Of a stretch of 64,000 nt of DNA, positions 45,816 to 54,528 are shown piece by piece. Made by a program: the position numbers and the translations under genes. How positions within the stretch are numbered: position 1 is the first letter of the stretch; every line of letters starts with the position of its first letter. A model generated the notes under the pieces. The model was not told the DNA's origin. It worked only from the letters and a program-made list of their open reading frames with translations, and did no database searches. This DNA comes from Skermanella mucosa. Lineage in GTDB: Bacteria > Pseudomonadota > Alphaproteobacteria > Azospirillales > Azospirillaceae. The stretch covers positions 5,540,501-5,604,500 of the forward strand of contig NZ_CP086106.1 of assembly GCF_016765655.2 (NCBI RefSeq). Direction: 5' to 3'.

Positions 45816-48218
45816 TCAGGAGTCCTGCCGCCTGTTCAGCGCGACCTGGGTCAGGACGGTCATCACCAGCAGACCGGCCAGCGCCAGGAAGATCCAGGCT
45901 ACCGGATTGCGGGCGAACAGGGCATTGACGAACAGGATGCGCTGGCGCCAATCGTCCGGGAGGGTGCCGACGCGGTAGCTCTCCTCGGCCGCCCAGGACT
46001 GCATCGCCAGGGTGCCGGGGTTCCAGGCGACGGTGCCGCCCGACAGCCGGTCCCACAGGGCCGGCCGGACCAGCGCCGCGATACCTTCCTCCACCACCTC
46101 GCTGGACGCTGCGGTGATCAGGGTCACGGTCCCCTCCGACCGCAGCGGGTTCTCGAACGCGGTCATCAGCGCGCTGCCCTCGTCGATCGCGGACAGGCTC
46201 GGCGCGGCCCGTCCGTAGCGGTCAGGCCACAGGGTCTCGCGGAATTCCCGTGACATCTCGGCGGTCCAGTCGATCGCCTGCTCCACCATCCGGAACTCGG
46301 CCATGGAGGCGGTCATGGTGGCCCCGCGGGAGGCCCCCGGGGAAGCGATGACCGGGGCGGCGCCCGGGCCGGAGGAAAGCCCCGGAAAGAACGGCGCTCC
46401 CGGTTCGAACGGTGCGGGCGCGGGGCGCAGGGCGTCGCGGACGGAGCCGGCGACCGTAGGCAGGCCCGACGCGATCCGACCGTCGAGGCCGCCGGCCGGG
46501 CCGACCATCAGCACGTCGCCCCCGTACCGGGAGGTCGATCCGATGGTGAAGTTGTCGATCGGATGGCCCGCCGTCCGGGCCAGCTTGGCCAGCAGCGTCC
46601 AGGCGCCGCCGATGGTGCCGTCGTCGTCGGCGGTCAGCACCACGTCGAAATCCCGGCGCGGGCCGGAACGGGTATCCGAAACCCCGGTATAGGGGAAGCC
46701 GCCCGACGCGAAGAGCTGCAGGTCCGGCAGCGAGGCCACCCGCGGCATGTCCGGGATGGTGACCACCGACTCGCCGGAGATCGCGACGCTCCTGCCGGCG
46801 CCGGGGCGGACCAGGCAGCCGGAGGCGTCGTCGCTGCCGATCATCGGTTCGAAGGCGATCGTGTTGGTGCCCGGCCGCAGCCGGTCGATCGGCAGCAGGA
46901 CCCGCTGCTTGGCGGCGGTGGCGCCGTTCGGGTCGTTCAGGGCGACCATGGAGGCGTAGCGGCCGTTGACCAGCACGTTCACGACGGAGTTGGGCGACAG
47001 GTTCGGCGCGTAGGAATAGTCCAGCTCCAGCAGGATCTTGCGTCCGCCGGCCGGCAGCGTGTCGGCCGGCAGGTTCAGCTCCAGGCCGGTGCGCGCCTCG
47101 GTGCCGTTGCTGATCCCGCCCGAGACGGCCTGGAGTTCCCGGAACCGATAGCTGCGGCCGGGCTCCTGCAGCGGACGGGTCCGCCGCTCGGGCCGCCGCA
47201 CCGCTCCGGCTTCCCAGTCCGCCGAGGCGGGCAGGATCGCCGACGGATCGGCGAACGCGCTTGCCGCCGCCAGGACCTCGGCATCGTTCCGCCCGGTGAC
47301 GATCAGCAGCGGACCGGCTCCCGGCATGCCGCGCAGGGCGACATGGGGTCCGGCGACCATGTCCAGGTCGCCGATGCCGCCCATCTCCAGGTCGCCGAAG
47401 GCGGCCACCAGGCCGCGCAGCGCCTCGACGGTGCCGATCAGCACCTTGCCGTCGCGGCCCGTCAGCGTCCCGGCTTCCGCCGTCCGGTGGCGCACCGCGA
47501 TGCCGCTGTCCGGCATCCGCAGGGAGAAGCCCTGGGCGACCAGGGCACCGGCCTTCAGCGTGGCCCCGGTCCGTCCGGCGGGGGTCAGCAGCTCGATCCG
47601 CTCGGCGCCCGCACCGAAGAAGGAGGCCGGGTCGGCCAGCCCGGCAAGGGTGCGGTCGCGCCCGTCATGGAGCGTCTCCAGCGCGATGTAGGAGTTGGCC
47701 GGGTCGAGCCGGGTCCACAGCGCCGCCGAGCTGTCTGCGTCGCACCCGCGGCTGTTCTCCTGCTGGACCCACAGGGACAGCTGGTTCTGCCCGGGCACCA
47801 GGAGTTCCGGCGGCAGGACGATGTCGGCCCGCAGCGCGTCATCACCGCCGGTCAGCGGCAGCTGGGCGATGCCCTGCTGGTTCAGGTAGACCCACATCCT
47901 GGAGCGTTCGGACACGACGGCGTCGGCCGTCTGGTAGACCAGCCGCAGCCGGGCGTCGCGCACGTCGGTGCCGGCCTCGACCGGCACGCGGAACTGGAGC
48001 TGGCCGGCCTGGCCGCGCAGTTCGAGCTGGCCGCCCTGGTGGTCCACCGCCCGCAGCGGGATCACCCTCAGGTCGGTGCCGGCCGGCTCGGCGGCGGTGG
48101 CGACCACGGGCGCGGCCGGGATATCTGCGGCCCCGGCGGCGGCCCCGGCGGTCTGACACAGGACGGCGCCCAGACCGATCATCAGGGCCATCTTGGCGGT
48201 GTACAGTCTGTTCACCAT
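45816..48218 (-). CDS. bcsB: BcsB, periplasmic cellulose synthase subunit
   Basis: An 800-residue protein with a signal peptide (about 1-35) and two repeated carbohydrate-binding/flavodoxin-like halves (LRLVYQTADAVVSERSRMWVYLNQQGIAQLPL; later ILLELDYSYAPNLSPNSVVNVLVNGRYASMVAL). The C-terminal membrane anchor (WIFLALAGLLVMTVLTQVAL) packs against BcsA. The ATG giving MVNRLYTAKMA is preceded by AGAGGAACG. It follows bcsA by 59 bases. The BcsA-BcsB complex is the minimal cellulose synthase. Confidence 0.93.
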   Translation of the reverse strand: MVNRLYTAKMALMIGLGAVLCQTAGAAAGAADIPAAPVVATAAEPAGTDLRVIPLRAVDHQGGQLELRGQAGQLQFRVPVEAGTDVRDARLRLVYQTADAVVSERSRMWVYLNQQGIAQLPLTGGDDALRADIVLPPELLVPGQNQLSLWVQQENSRGCDADSSAALWTRLDPANSYIALETLHDGRDRTLAGLADPASFFGAGAERIELLTPAGRTGATLKAGALVAQGFSLRMPDSGIAVRHRTAEAGTLTGRDGKVLIGTVEALRGLVAAFGDLEMGGIGDLDMVAGPHVALRGMPGAGPLLIVTGRNDAEVLAAASAFADPSAILPASADWEAGAVRRPERRTRPLQEPGRSYRFRELQAVSGGISNGTEARTGLELNLPADTLPAGGRKILLELDYSYAPNLSPNSVVNVLVNGRYASMVALNDPNGATAAKQRVLLPIDRLRPGTNTIAFEPMIGSDDASGCLVRPGAGRSVAISGESVVTIPDMPRVASLPDLQLFASGGFPYTGVSDTRSGPRRDFDVVLTADDDGTIGGAWTLLAKLARTAGHPIDNFTIGSTSRYGGDVLMVGPAGGLDGRIASGLPTVAGSVRDALRPAPAPFEPGAPFFPGLSSGPGAAPVIASPGASRGATMTASMAEFRMVEQAIDWTAEMSREFRETLWPDRYGRAAPSLSAIDEGSALMTAFENPLRSEGTVTLITAASSEVVEEGIAALVRPALWDRLSGGTVAWNPGTLAMQSWAAEESYRVGTLPDDWRQRILFVNALFARNPVAWIFLALAGLLVMTVLTQVALNRRQDS

Positions 48219-48277
48219 GATCTCGTTCCTCTGGAGATACGTCCCCGGGGCGCTCGGCCCCGGGAATATTCGGCTGC

Positions 48278-50575
48278 TCAGCGGCCGATCGGCTGTTCGA
48301 AGGAGGCGGCGCCCAGGGCCGCGGCCCGCCGGCCCGAGGGACGCAGGGCACCGGCCATCGCCAGCGAGCGCTTGAGGCCGCGCAGGAACAGGCCCGCCAC
48401 GCCCACCAGGATCGGCACCCGCTTCCGGCGGCCCTCCTGGAACGCGACCCAAACCGCGCTGTCGCCGTAGCACAGGCGGACCAGGTCGCCGTCGTCCTCG
48501 GCATCGCGCGGCATGTAGCGGACGTCCAGGATCAGGCCGCGTCCCGCCGCCGGCGCGCTGGCCTCGACCACCACGGGAATGCTGCTCAGGTCGTCACGGC
48601 CCGGCACGACGAGCTGCACCGCCGCCTTGCCGCCGGCGAGCGCCAGCGCATGGGCATGGATCCCCTCGACCAGGATGCGGCCTGTCTCGATCGTGGTCTC
48701 GACCAGGGTCGCGCGGACGGCGCCCTCGGGGGTGATCAGGTTCAGCGGCTTGGACCGGGGGATGGCGCCGGCCACCTGGTGGCGGGCCCGCTCGTACATG
48801 ACGCCGAAGGCGCCGGTCGCCAGCACGATGTTGACCAGGTGCCAGACCATCACGATCATCAGGTGCTCCCGCTCCAGCGGGAAATGGATCCAGCGGTAGA
48901 CGCCGATCGCGGTGGTGCCGAGCAGGATCGCCAGGATCACGGCGAACGGCTTGGCCAGCTGCGAAACATAGTGCTGGTCCACCGTCTCGGCCTTGGGCGT
49001 CACCTTGAAGGTCGGCTTCCGGGGATTGACCAGGACCGAGAGCAGGGCGCCGAAGGTGAACACCGCCTGGAGCAGCTCGTAGAGGTCGGAGACGAAGGGC
49101 CGGCGATGCCTGCCGAACAGGTAGTTGCTCATGGTCAGCGAGCAGACCACGTGGAAGACCGCGAAGGCGTAGAATTCCTCCAGGTTCGCCTCGAACACCT
49201 TGAGGCCGAAGACCAGGTAGAACAGCGGCGCCACCAGGAAGACCAGCCGGGCGAACGGGAACAGCCAGAAGGTCGAGCTGCTGAGATAGCAAAGGCGCTG
49301 GGCCAGCGTCAGGCCCCGCTTGAAGGCAGGGTTCTTCAGCAGCAGGATCTGGAACATGCCCTGGGCCCAGCGGGTCCGCTGCACGACGAAGGACGAGAAG
49401 GTCTCGGGCGACAGGCCGGCCACCATCGGGCGGTCGACATAGACGCTCTTATAGCCCTTTGCGTGCAGGTCCAGCGCCGTCTCGGCGTCCTCGGTGATCG
49501 AGGTGCCGGCGATGCCGCCGACCGACATCAGGTGCGTCCGCCGAAGCACGGCGGCCGAGCCGCAGAAGAAGGACGCGTTCCAGCTGTCCAGGCCCTTCTG
49601 GATCACGCCGTAGAACATCTCGTTCTCGCCGGGCTCGGAGCCGAAGGTGCCGAGATTGTGCTCGACCGGGTCGGGATTGATGAAGAAGTGCGGCGTCTGC
49701 ACCAGGAACAGGTCCGGGTCCTTCAGGAAATGCCCGACCGTGCGCTGCAGGATGTCCTGGGTCGGCACGTGGTCGGCGTCCAGGATCAGGATCAGGTCGC
49801 CCGACGTATGGGCCAGCGCCGCGTTGATGTTGCCGGCCTTGGCCGAGTTGTTGCGCTCCCGGGTCAGGTAGTTGACGCCCAGCTCGGCGCACAGGGCCTT
49901 CAGGGTCTCGTGGCGGTCCAGCGCCTCGGCCGCCTTGCGCGGGTCCGCGTCGGAGCGCTTCTGCACGGTGCCGCCGTCGTCCAGCAGGTGGATCGCCAGC
50001 TTTTCCGCCGGATAGGCCACCTGGGTCGCCGCCATCAGAGTGACGCGCAGCAGCTCCGGATCCTCGTTGTAGCTCGGCACCAGGATATCGACGGTCGGCA
50101 GCAGGTCCGGGTCCTGCGGCAGCGGCACGTCGGCCCGGTCCTTCGGACGGACATTGACGAACAGGCCGAGCATGTAGACGACCATGCCCTGCAGTTCGGC
50201 CAGGTACAGCAGCAGGCCGGCGACGAAGCCGGAGCTGTCGACCGGCGGGATCGTGTAGAGCGTGCGCCAGGTGAAGTAGCGGATCGACACGAAGGCGACC
50301 AGGAGGATCAGCAGCACGCGGATCGCCCCGGTCGGCTTGAAGAGGTGCAGCACGGCCAGCCCGGCCAGCGCCGCGGCGCCGAGCAGGTACTGGCCTTCGA
50401 GCCCGACGTCCTGGGCGGCGAACCAGACCAGGGCTGCGGCGTGGACGGTCCACAGCAAGGTCAGGAAAAGCGGCGTGCGCCGGTGCGGCGCGGGCGCCCG
50501 GCGGACGGCGCCCGTTCCGTTTCCGGCGGGCCTTGTCTTCTCGGCCGGCGCCGCAGTGGAGATGAGATGGTTCAT
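48278..50575 (-). CDS. bcsA: BcsA, catalytic subunit of cellulose synthase
   Basis: A 765-residue GT2 enzyme polymerising UDP-glucose to beta-1,4-glucan. DDG (about 200), DADHVP (about 264), SITED (about 358) and QRTRW (about 397-401, the QxxRW motif) are all intact, with membrane segments before and after. The C-terminal PilZ region (about 590-690) is degenerate. Where RxxxR is expected, the sequence reads ERARHQVAGAIPR, with no arginines four apart. DxSxxG is replaced by ETTIETG. Activation by c-di-GMP is therefore doubtful. First structural gene after bcsN. Confidence 0.95.
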   Translation of the reverse strand: MNHLISTAAPAEKTRPAGNGTGAVRRAPAPHRRTPLFLTLLWTVHAAALVWFAAQDVGLEGQYLLGAAALAGLAVLHLFKPTGAIRVLLILLVAFVSIRYFTWRTLYTIPPVDSSGFVAGLLLYLAELQGMVVYMLGLFVNVRPKDRADVPLPQDPDLLPTVDILVPSYNEDPELLRVTLMAATQVAYPAEKLAIHLLDDGGTVQKRSDADPRKAAEALDRHETLKALCAELGVNYLTRERNNSAKAGNINAALAHTSGDLILILDADHVPTQDILQRTVGHFLKDPDLFLVQTPHFFINPDPVEHNLGTFGSEPGENEMFYGVIQKGLDSWNASFFCGSAAVLRRTHLMSVGGIAGTSITEDAETALDLHAKGYKSVYVDRPMVAGLSPETFSSFVVQRTRWAQGMFQILLLKNPAFKRGLTLAQRLCYLSSSTFWLFPFARLVFLVAPLFYLVFGLKVFEANLEEFYAFAVFHVVCSLTMSNYLFGRHRRPFVSDLYELLQAVFTFGALLSVLVNPRKPTFKVTPKAETVDQHYVSQLAKPFAVILAILLGTTAIGVYRWIHFPLEREHLMIVMVWHLVNIVLATGAFGVMYERARHQVAGAIPRSKPLNLITPEGAVRATLVETTIETGRILVEGIHAHALALAGGKAAVQLVVPGRDDLSSIPVVVEASAPAAGRGLILDVRYMPRDAEDDGDLVRLCYGDSAVWVAFQEGRRKRVPILVGVAGLFLRGLKRSLAMAGALRPSGRRAAALGAASFEQPIGR

Positions 50576-50590
50576 GTCAGGTGTCCCGGC

Positions 50591-51235
50591 TCACAGGTCG
50601 AGGCGAAGGGAATCGAAGGCCGCGATCAGTTCGGCCGGCTGGGCCCGGGCGTCGCATACCCGCATCTGGATGCCGGCGCGGCGCGGCGCCCCGCCGCCGG
50701 CCTGGCTCAGGTCGGTGCCGTCGAGCACCTGCCAGGCCAGGACGCATTTCGCCTGCCCCGGATAATCCGCCGAGACGTAGCCGTAGAGCCCGTAGCCGTT
50801 CTTGCGGATCTGCGGTTCCCCCTGGAGGACGGCGCGCGGCAGCATCTCGCCGATCAGGCGGTTCAGCGACGCGGGTTCCATGGCGTAGCGGCCGACCTTG
50901 GCGGCATGCACGTCGGCCTGGAAAATGCTGGCCGGACCGTGGTCGAAGGCCACGACCAGTTCGTTGTCCCCTGGCACCGCCGTGTTGTTCGGGAGCGTAA
51001 GCGTCTGGACCAGTTCGCCCTGGGACGTCCGGAGCTCGCGGGCCGCCAGGGGTTCGGCGGCATCCGGGGCGGCCAGCGCCACCCGGGCGCGGCCCGGCTC
51101 GACCGGCACCCACCGGCCGATGTCACCGGAAACCGCGGCGGCCGGATAAGGATCGGACGTGGTGACGCAGGCGGAAGTCAGCAGGGCGGCGGCGACGGCC
51201 GAAGCCCTGGCGATGCGATGGAGGATTGGGGTCAC
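50591..51235 (-). CDS. bcsN: BcsN-type lipoprotein of cellulose operon
   Basis: A 214-residue predicted lipoprotein (signal and lipobox LLTSAC, Cys near residue 22) of the BcsN family, found in alphaproteobacterial cellulose operons. Recognisable segments are LREAR-like ARELRTSQGELVQTLTLPNNTAVPGDNELVVAF and GYGLYGYVSADYPGQAKCVLAWQVL. It starts at GTG overlapping the upstream gene's stop by four bases (GTGA) and precedes bcsA by 15 bases. Its role in cellulose assembly is not established. Confidence 0.85.
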   Translation of the reverse strand: MTPILHRIARASAVAAALLTSACVTTSDPYPAAAVSGDIGRWVPVEPGRARVALAAPDAAEPLAARELRTSQGELVQTLTLPNNTAVPGDNELVVAFDHGPASIFQADVHAAKVGRYAMEPASLNRLIGEMLPRAVLQGEPQIRKNGYGLYGYVSADYPGQAKCVLAWQVLDGTDLSQAGGGAPRRAGIQMRVCDARAQPAELIAAFDSLRLDL

Positions 51236-51831
51236 GAGACGCTCCTGGGGAACTTGGGCTGGCTGGCGCCGATCGCCTGGGACAGGTCGGCTACGGCCTT
51301 GCCGAGCCGGTCGAGTTGCCCGTCGATCCGGGCTTCGTGGGAGTTCTGGGCGGGCGGCTGGTCCCGGATCACCATGGCGCGCATGAGATCGAGAAGCTGC
51401 TTTTCGCGGCTGTCGAGGAACTGCAGGAACAGCTTCGTCGTTTCCAGCGCGCTGTCATGGTGCGGGGCCGGCTGGGCCGTTGCCGGCGCCGGAGTCTCCG
51501 CCTCGGACCGGGCGCGGGGCGGATCGGCGGCCGAGTCCGGCTCGGGCTTCCGCATGTCGGCCGGGACCGCGGGCTCGCCGACCGCCGCCATCGCCTCGAT
51601 CGACAGACGATGGTACTCGGCGCGGAAGTCGGCCCCGCGCTCGCGCGCCCGGCTGATAGCCCGGGCGAGACCGGACTTGTTTGGGCCGGATCGGACAGGA
51701 CCGGGCTGGTGCGGGATCTGGGCCAGGCCGGCGGGCTGGTGGACGGCGATGCGGCGGTTGACCGCATCGAGCGCCTGGTCCAGCAGCAGGGACTCTTTCG
51801 TGGAGGAAACGGTCCGGGATTCGGTCGACAT
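51232..51831 (-). CDS. Unknown protein in the cellulose operon, 199 residues
   Basis: A 199-residue cytoplasmic protein without a signal peptide. It opens MSTESRTVSSTKESLLLDQALD, has a proline/alanine-rich linker (about 110-145), and ends in a helical region (LFLQFLDSREKQLLDLMRAMVI; DGQLDRLGKAVADLSQAIG). No family recognised. It starts 11 bases after the LuxR-type regulator and overlaps bcsN, so it is part of the same operon. A helical adaptor or regulator for the synthase complex is possible. Confidence 0.8.
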   Translation of the reverse strand: MSTESRTVSSTKESLLLDQALDAVNRRIAVHQPAGLAQIPHQPGPVRSGPNKSGLARAISRARERGADFRAEYHRLSIEAMAAVGEPAVPADMRKPEPDSAADPPRARSEAETPAPATAQPAPHHDSALETTKLFLQFLDSREKQLLDLMRAMVIRDQPPAQNSHEARIDGQLDRLGKAVADLSQAIGASQPKFPRSVS

Positions 51832-51842
51832 CGGATACTCCG

Positions 51843-52568
51843 TTACGAGTTCTGTTCGCCGCCCTCCAGGGCGGCCCGGCGCTGCGCCAGGGCGGGTCCG
51901 TGGCGCCAGGCGAAGATCGCGGCCTCGGTGCGGTTGCGGCATTGCAGCCGCGCCAGCAGCTGGCGCACCAGGAGCTTGGTGGTCGGCAGGGTGGCGCCGA
52001 TCGCGCCGGAGATCTCTTCGTCGGTCATGCCCTGCTCCAGCAGCGGCAGCAGTGCCAGGTGCGATGCTCCCAGCGTGTCCAGCAGGCTCAGCCGGTGCTG
52101 GTCGGCGGCCATGACCGAGATCATGGCCGGGGCGACGATCGCGTAGCCGGCGGCGGCCAGGTTCAGCTTGGCGCGCAGATCGTCGGCCGAACCGCTCCAG
52201 ACCAGCCAGCCGTCGAGCAGGGTGACGAACTCGCGCACCCGGCCGAGCTGGCTCGGCATGAAGACCCCCAGCGTGTGGATGCCGCGCATCAACCCCGCAT
52301 TGCCGCTCGAAATGATGTCCTGGAGCCGGTCGAGGGAACGCACGCTCAGCAGCAGCGTCTCCGAACTCCAGCGAAGCGATTCCAGATCCTGCAGCCCGTC
52401 GATCCGGCGGACCCTGAAACCGATGACCTCGGTCAGGGCCGGCTGGACCTGGGGCAGCGCCGTCAGGCAGCGCTTGAACGCCGCGAAATTCTTGCCGGTC
52501 TGACCGTCCGAATTCGGACGAAGTCCGGGCGTGGCGGCGCCGCGGGCCGCAGATGACAGATTTGGCAA
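51843..52568 (-). CDS. LuxR-type regulator leading the cellulose operon
   Basis: A roughly 241-residue regulator with a C-terminal LuxR helix-turn-helix (HLALLPLLEQGMTDEEISGAIGATLPTTKLLVRQLLARLQCRNRTEAAIFAWRHG, about 180-230). The N-terminal half has no recognised sensor domain (TEVIGFRVRRIDGLQDLESLRWSSETLLLSVRSLDRLQD). The start is uncertain: TTG at 52568 has AAAGGAC six bases before it, while the frame opens further upstream in AT-rich, non-coding-looking DNA. Being first in the operon, it likely controls cellulose synthesis. No receiver domain. Confidence 0.75.
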   Translation of the reverse strand: MPNLSSAARGAATPGLRPNSDGQTGKNFAAFKRCLTALPQVQPALTEVIGFRVRRIDGLQDLESLRWSSETLLLSVRSLDRLQDIISSGNAGLMRGIHTLGVFMPSQLGRVREFVTLLDGWLVWSGSADDLRAKLNLAAAGYAIVAPAMISVMAADQHRLSLLDTLGASHLALLPLLEQGMTDEEISGAIGATLPTTKLLVRQLLARLQCRNRTEAAIFAWRHGPALAQRRAALEGGEQNS

Positions 52569-52946
52569 TCTACTGTCCTTTGATTTGCTGTAGTACCGAC
52601 GGGCCGGCGGATATTCGCTGCGCGACCCCGTGCAATGTTGCTGGCAGGCTGTTCGTCTCGTCCTGTACTCGCCGATCGAACGGTATGATCTCCTATCCGT
52701 TCGCACTGTCTTTGTAACAGCTCTAACCCGAAAATGCGGGGAGAACATGAATAATTTTAATTATTTTTTAAGCTAACCCGCGAGCTAGTTGCAGGTGCCA
52801 TGGATTCTCTCGAAAGGGGTACGATCCTGCACGGAGTGGTGGCACTGCCCGGAGCGCGTTCCGGTCGGACCATGGTTGTCCGGCGCGAAAACTACCTGCT
52901 CAACCAGGCGAGGCTTCCCTGGTCGGGTTTGCACTCCTTCATCGTC

Positions 52947-52970
52947 ATGACCGGATTGTGATCCGGTCAT
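52947..52970. repeat. Perfect inverted repeat, 10-bp stem
   Basis: ATGACCGGAT (52947-52956) and ATCCGGTCAT (52961-52970) with a 4-base loop. REP-like or terminator-like. It lies downstream of the GT2 gene and could act in both directions. Confidence 0.6.
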
Positions 52971-53006
52971 CCGTTGCAGGCTTCATCAAAGCCTTCGTGC
53001 CTTGAG

Positions 53007-53029
53007 ATCCGCGGGTCAAGCCCGCGGAT
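53007..53029. repeat. REP-like inverted repeat
   Basis: ATCCGCGGG (53007-53015) and CCCGCGGAT (53021-53029) with a 5-base loop TCAAG. The same GATCCGCGGGTCAAGCCCG type of element is widespread in alphaproteobacterial genomes. It lies about 120 bases beyond the GT2 stop. Confidence 0.6.
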
Positions 53030-53152
53030 GACGAACCGAAGGAGGAACGACCCGCCGGGAAGGCTCCCGACGGCTGATCGGCTGCAACCGTGCCGGACCG
53101 CCGCGGACCCGATCCACCCGTCCCGTCCACACCGGCCCGACCGGAAACAGGA

Positions 53153-54517
53153 TCAGGCGCGCAGCGCCGCGACCAGGGGCTCGGCGCCGTCGAGGCTGCC
53201 GTCGGGCCGGAGCATCAGGCGCAGGCCGGAACCGCGCGGCTGGGCATCGCCGGACAGGGTGACGACGCCGAGCAGCGGCTTGTCCGCAAGGGTGGAGAGC
53301 TCGGCCCATCCGACAGGCTCCGGTCCGGGATCGAACCAGAGCACGGCCCTCACCGGCCTGGTCACGGCCAAGTGGCGGATGAAAGGGCCGTGAAAGCCGG
53401 CAGCCAGGATATTGCCCAGCGTATACCCGGCTGGCCGGGCGGGAGACCGGCCGGATTCGGCGACCTGCCCGGTCCGCACCGGGCAGAGCGACGCTCCGCC
53501 GCCCAGCGTGAGCGAGATCCGTTCCTCCAGCCCCGGGGGAGCGTCGCCGGACAGGACCAGCAGCACCATCGGCCTGCCCTGGTCGTACTGTCGGCGGTCA
53601 TCGAGGTTGGCGAAGGGATCGATGACCGGGCGGTCGCGATAGCCGCGCCGGATCGTACGGCGCACTCCGGCATCCTCGAACACTTCCCGGTTGCGTCGGT
53701 AGATGTTGTCGAACAGCTTGGCGTGCCGCTTGCGCGCCCGGTTCATGAAGGCGGCGGGGTGCCGGTGATAGTTGACCAGCGGCTCGGGGATCACCTCGCC
53801 GCGATGCCCTTCGGCCCCCAGCCGCAGCCAGAACTCCCAGTCCTCGTAGCCTTCGCGCATGGCCGCGCAGAAGCCGCCGCCCGAAAGCCCGACCTCGCGG
53901 CGGAACACCGCGGATATGCTGACATGGTTGTAGTAGCGCAGGCGGTCGATATCGAGCGATTCGGACTTCCAGATCCGCTCCTCGCTGCCGGTCACCCGCA
54001 GCCAGGAATAGGCCAGCGACACGCCGGCATTGCCCTCCATCAGGAGGACGCATTTCTCCAGGTATGTGGGCTCCATCGTGTCGTCTGCGTCGAGGCAGCA
54101 GACATAGAGCCCGCGGGCAAGTCGCAATCCGGCATTGCGGGCGGCCGGCGCGCCCTGGTTCTCCTGCCTCACCAGGGTGACGTCACCGGAGTCCTCCAGC
54201 GCCTTCAGCACCTCGTGGGTGACACCGTCGGTCGATCCGTCGTCGACCACGATGATCTCCACGTCGCGCAGGGTCTGGGTCCTCACGCTGGCGATCGCCT
54301 CGTCCAGGAAGCGGCCGTAATTGTAGCAGGGGATCACGACCGAAACGAGCGGCTGGCGCTCCTGGCGGCGCACCGGCGGGGCGTCGAGCCATTCCACGGG
54401 GGCGGCCAGCGGCTCGCGCGGCGGGAACAGCACCGTCCGCACGGTTTCCTTCAAACCCTTCGGGATCATCAGGACGAGTTGCTGGAGAACCAGCAGCCGC
54501 GTGACGGCGAAGCTCAT
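53153..54517 (-). CDS. Glycosyltransferase family 2
   Basis: A 454-residue protein. The GT-A catalytic domain (about 60-290) shows LVSVVIPCYNYGRFLDEAIASVRTQT, the nucleotide-binding VVDDGSTDG, QGAPAARNAGLRLARG and DADD (metal-binding). EDWEFWLRLGAEG is the likely acceptor/base region. A C-terminal domain of about 150 residues has no recognised family. The ATG overlaps nothing and follows the GT4 stop by 11 bases. The sugar and polymer are unknown. Proximity to bcs genes suggests surface polysaccharide. Confidence 0.88.
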   Translation of the reverse strand: MSFAVTRLLVLQQLVLMIPKGLKETVRTVLFPPREPLAAPVEWLDAPPVRRQERQPLVSVVIPCYNYGRFLDEAIASVRTQTLRDVEIIVVDDGSTDGVTHEVLKALEDSGDVTLVRQENQGAPAARNAGLRLARGLYVCCLDADDTMEPTYLEKCVLLMEGNAGVSLAYSWLRVTGSEERIWKSESLDIDRLRYYNHVSISAVFRREVGLSGGGFCAAMREGYEDWEFWLRLGAEGHRGEVIPEPLVNYHRHPAAFMNRARKRHAKLFDNIYRRNREVFEDAGVRRTIRRGYRDRPVIDPFANLDDRRQYDQGRPMVLLVLSGDAPPGLEERISLTLGGGASLCPVRTGQVAESGRSPARPAGYTLGNILAAGFHGPFIRHLAVTRPVRAVLWFDPGPEPVGWAELSTLADKPLLGVVTLSGDAQPRGSGLRLMLRPDGSLDGAEPLVAALRA

Positions 54518-54528
54518 GCCGGCCTCCC

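Larger units (their letters stand above)
52569..53152. other. AT-rich leader and repeat region between the cellulose operon and glycosyltransferases
   Basis: About 580 bases without a convincing gene. The part at 52680-52790 is strikingly AT-rich (a run of A/T around 52748-52775) in an otherwise GC-rich window, and probably holds the promoter of the cellulose operon. Two perfect hairpin repeats lie at 52947-52970 and 53007-53029. The rest shows nothing recognisable. Confidence 0.6.
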
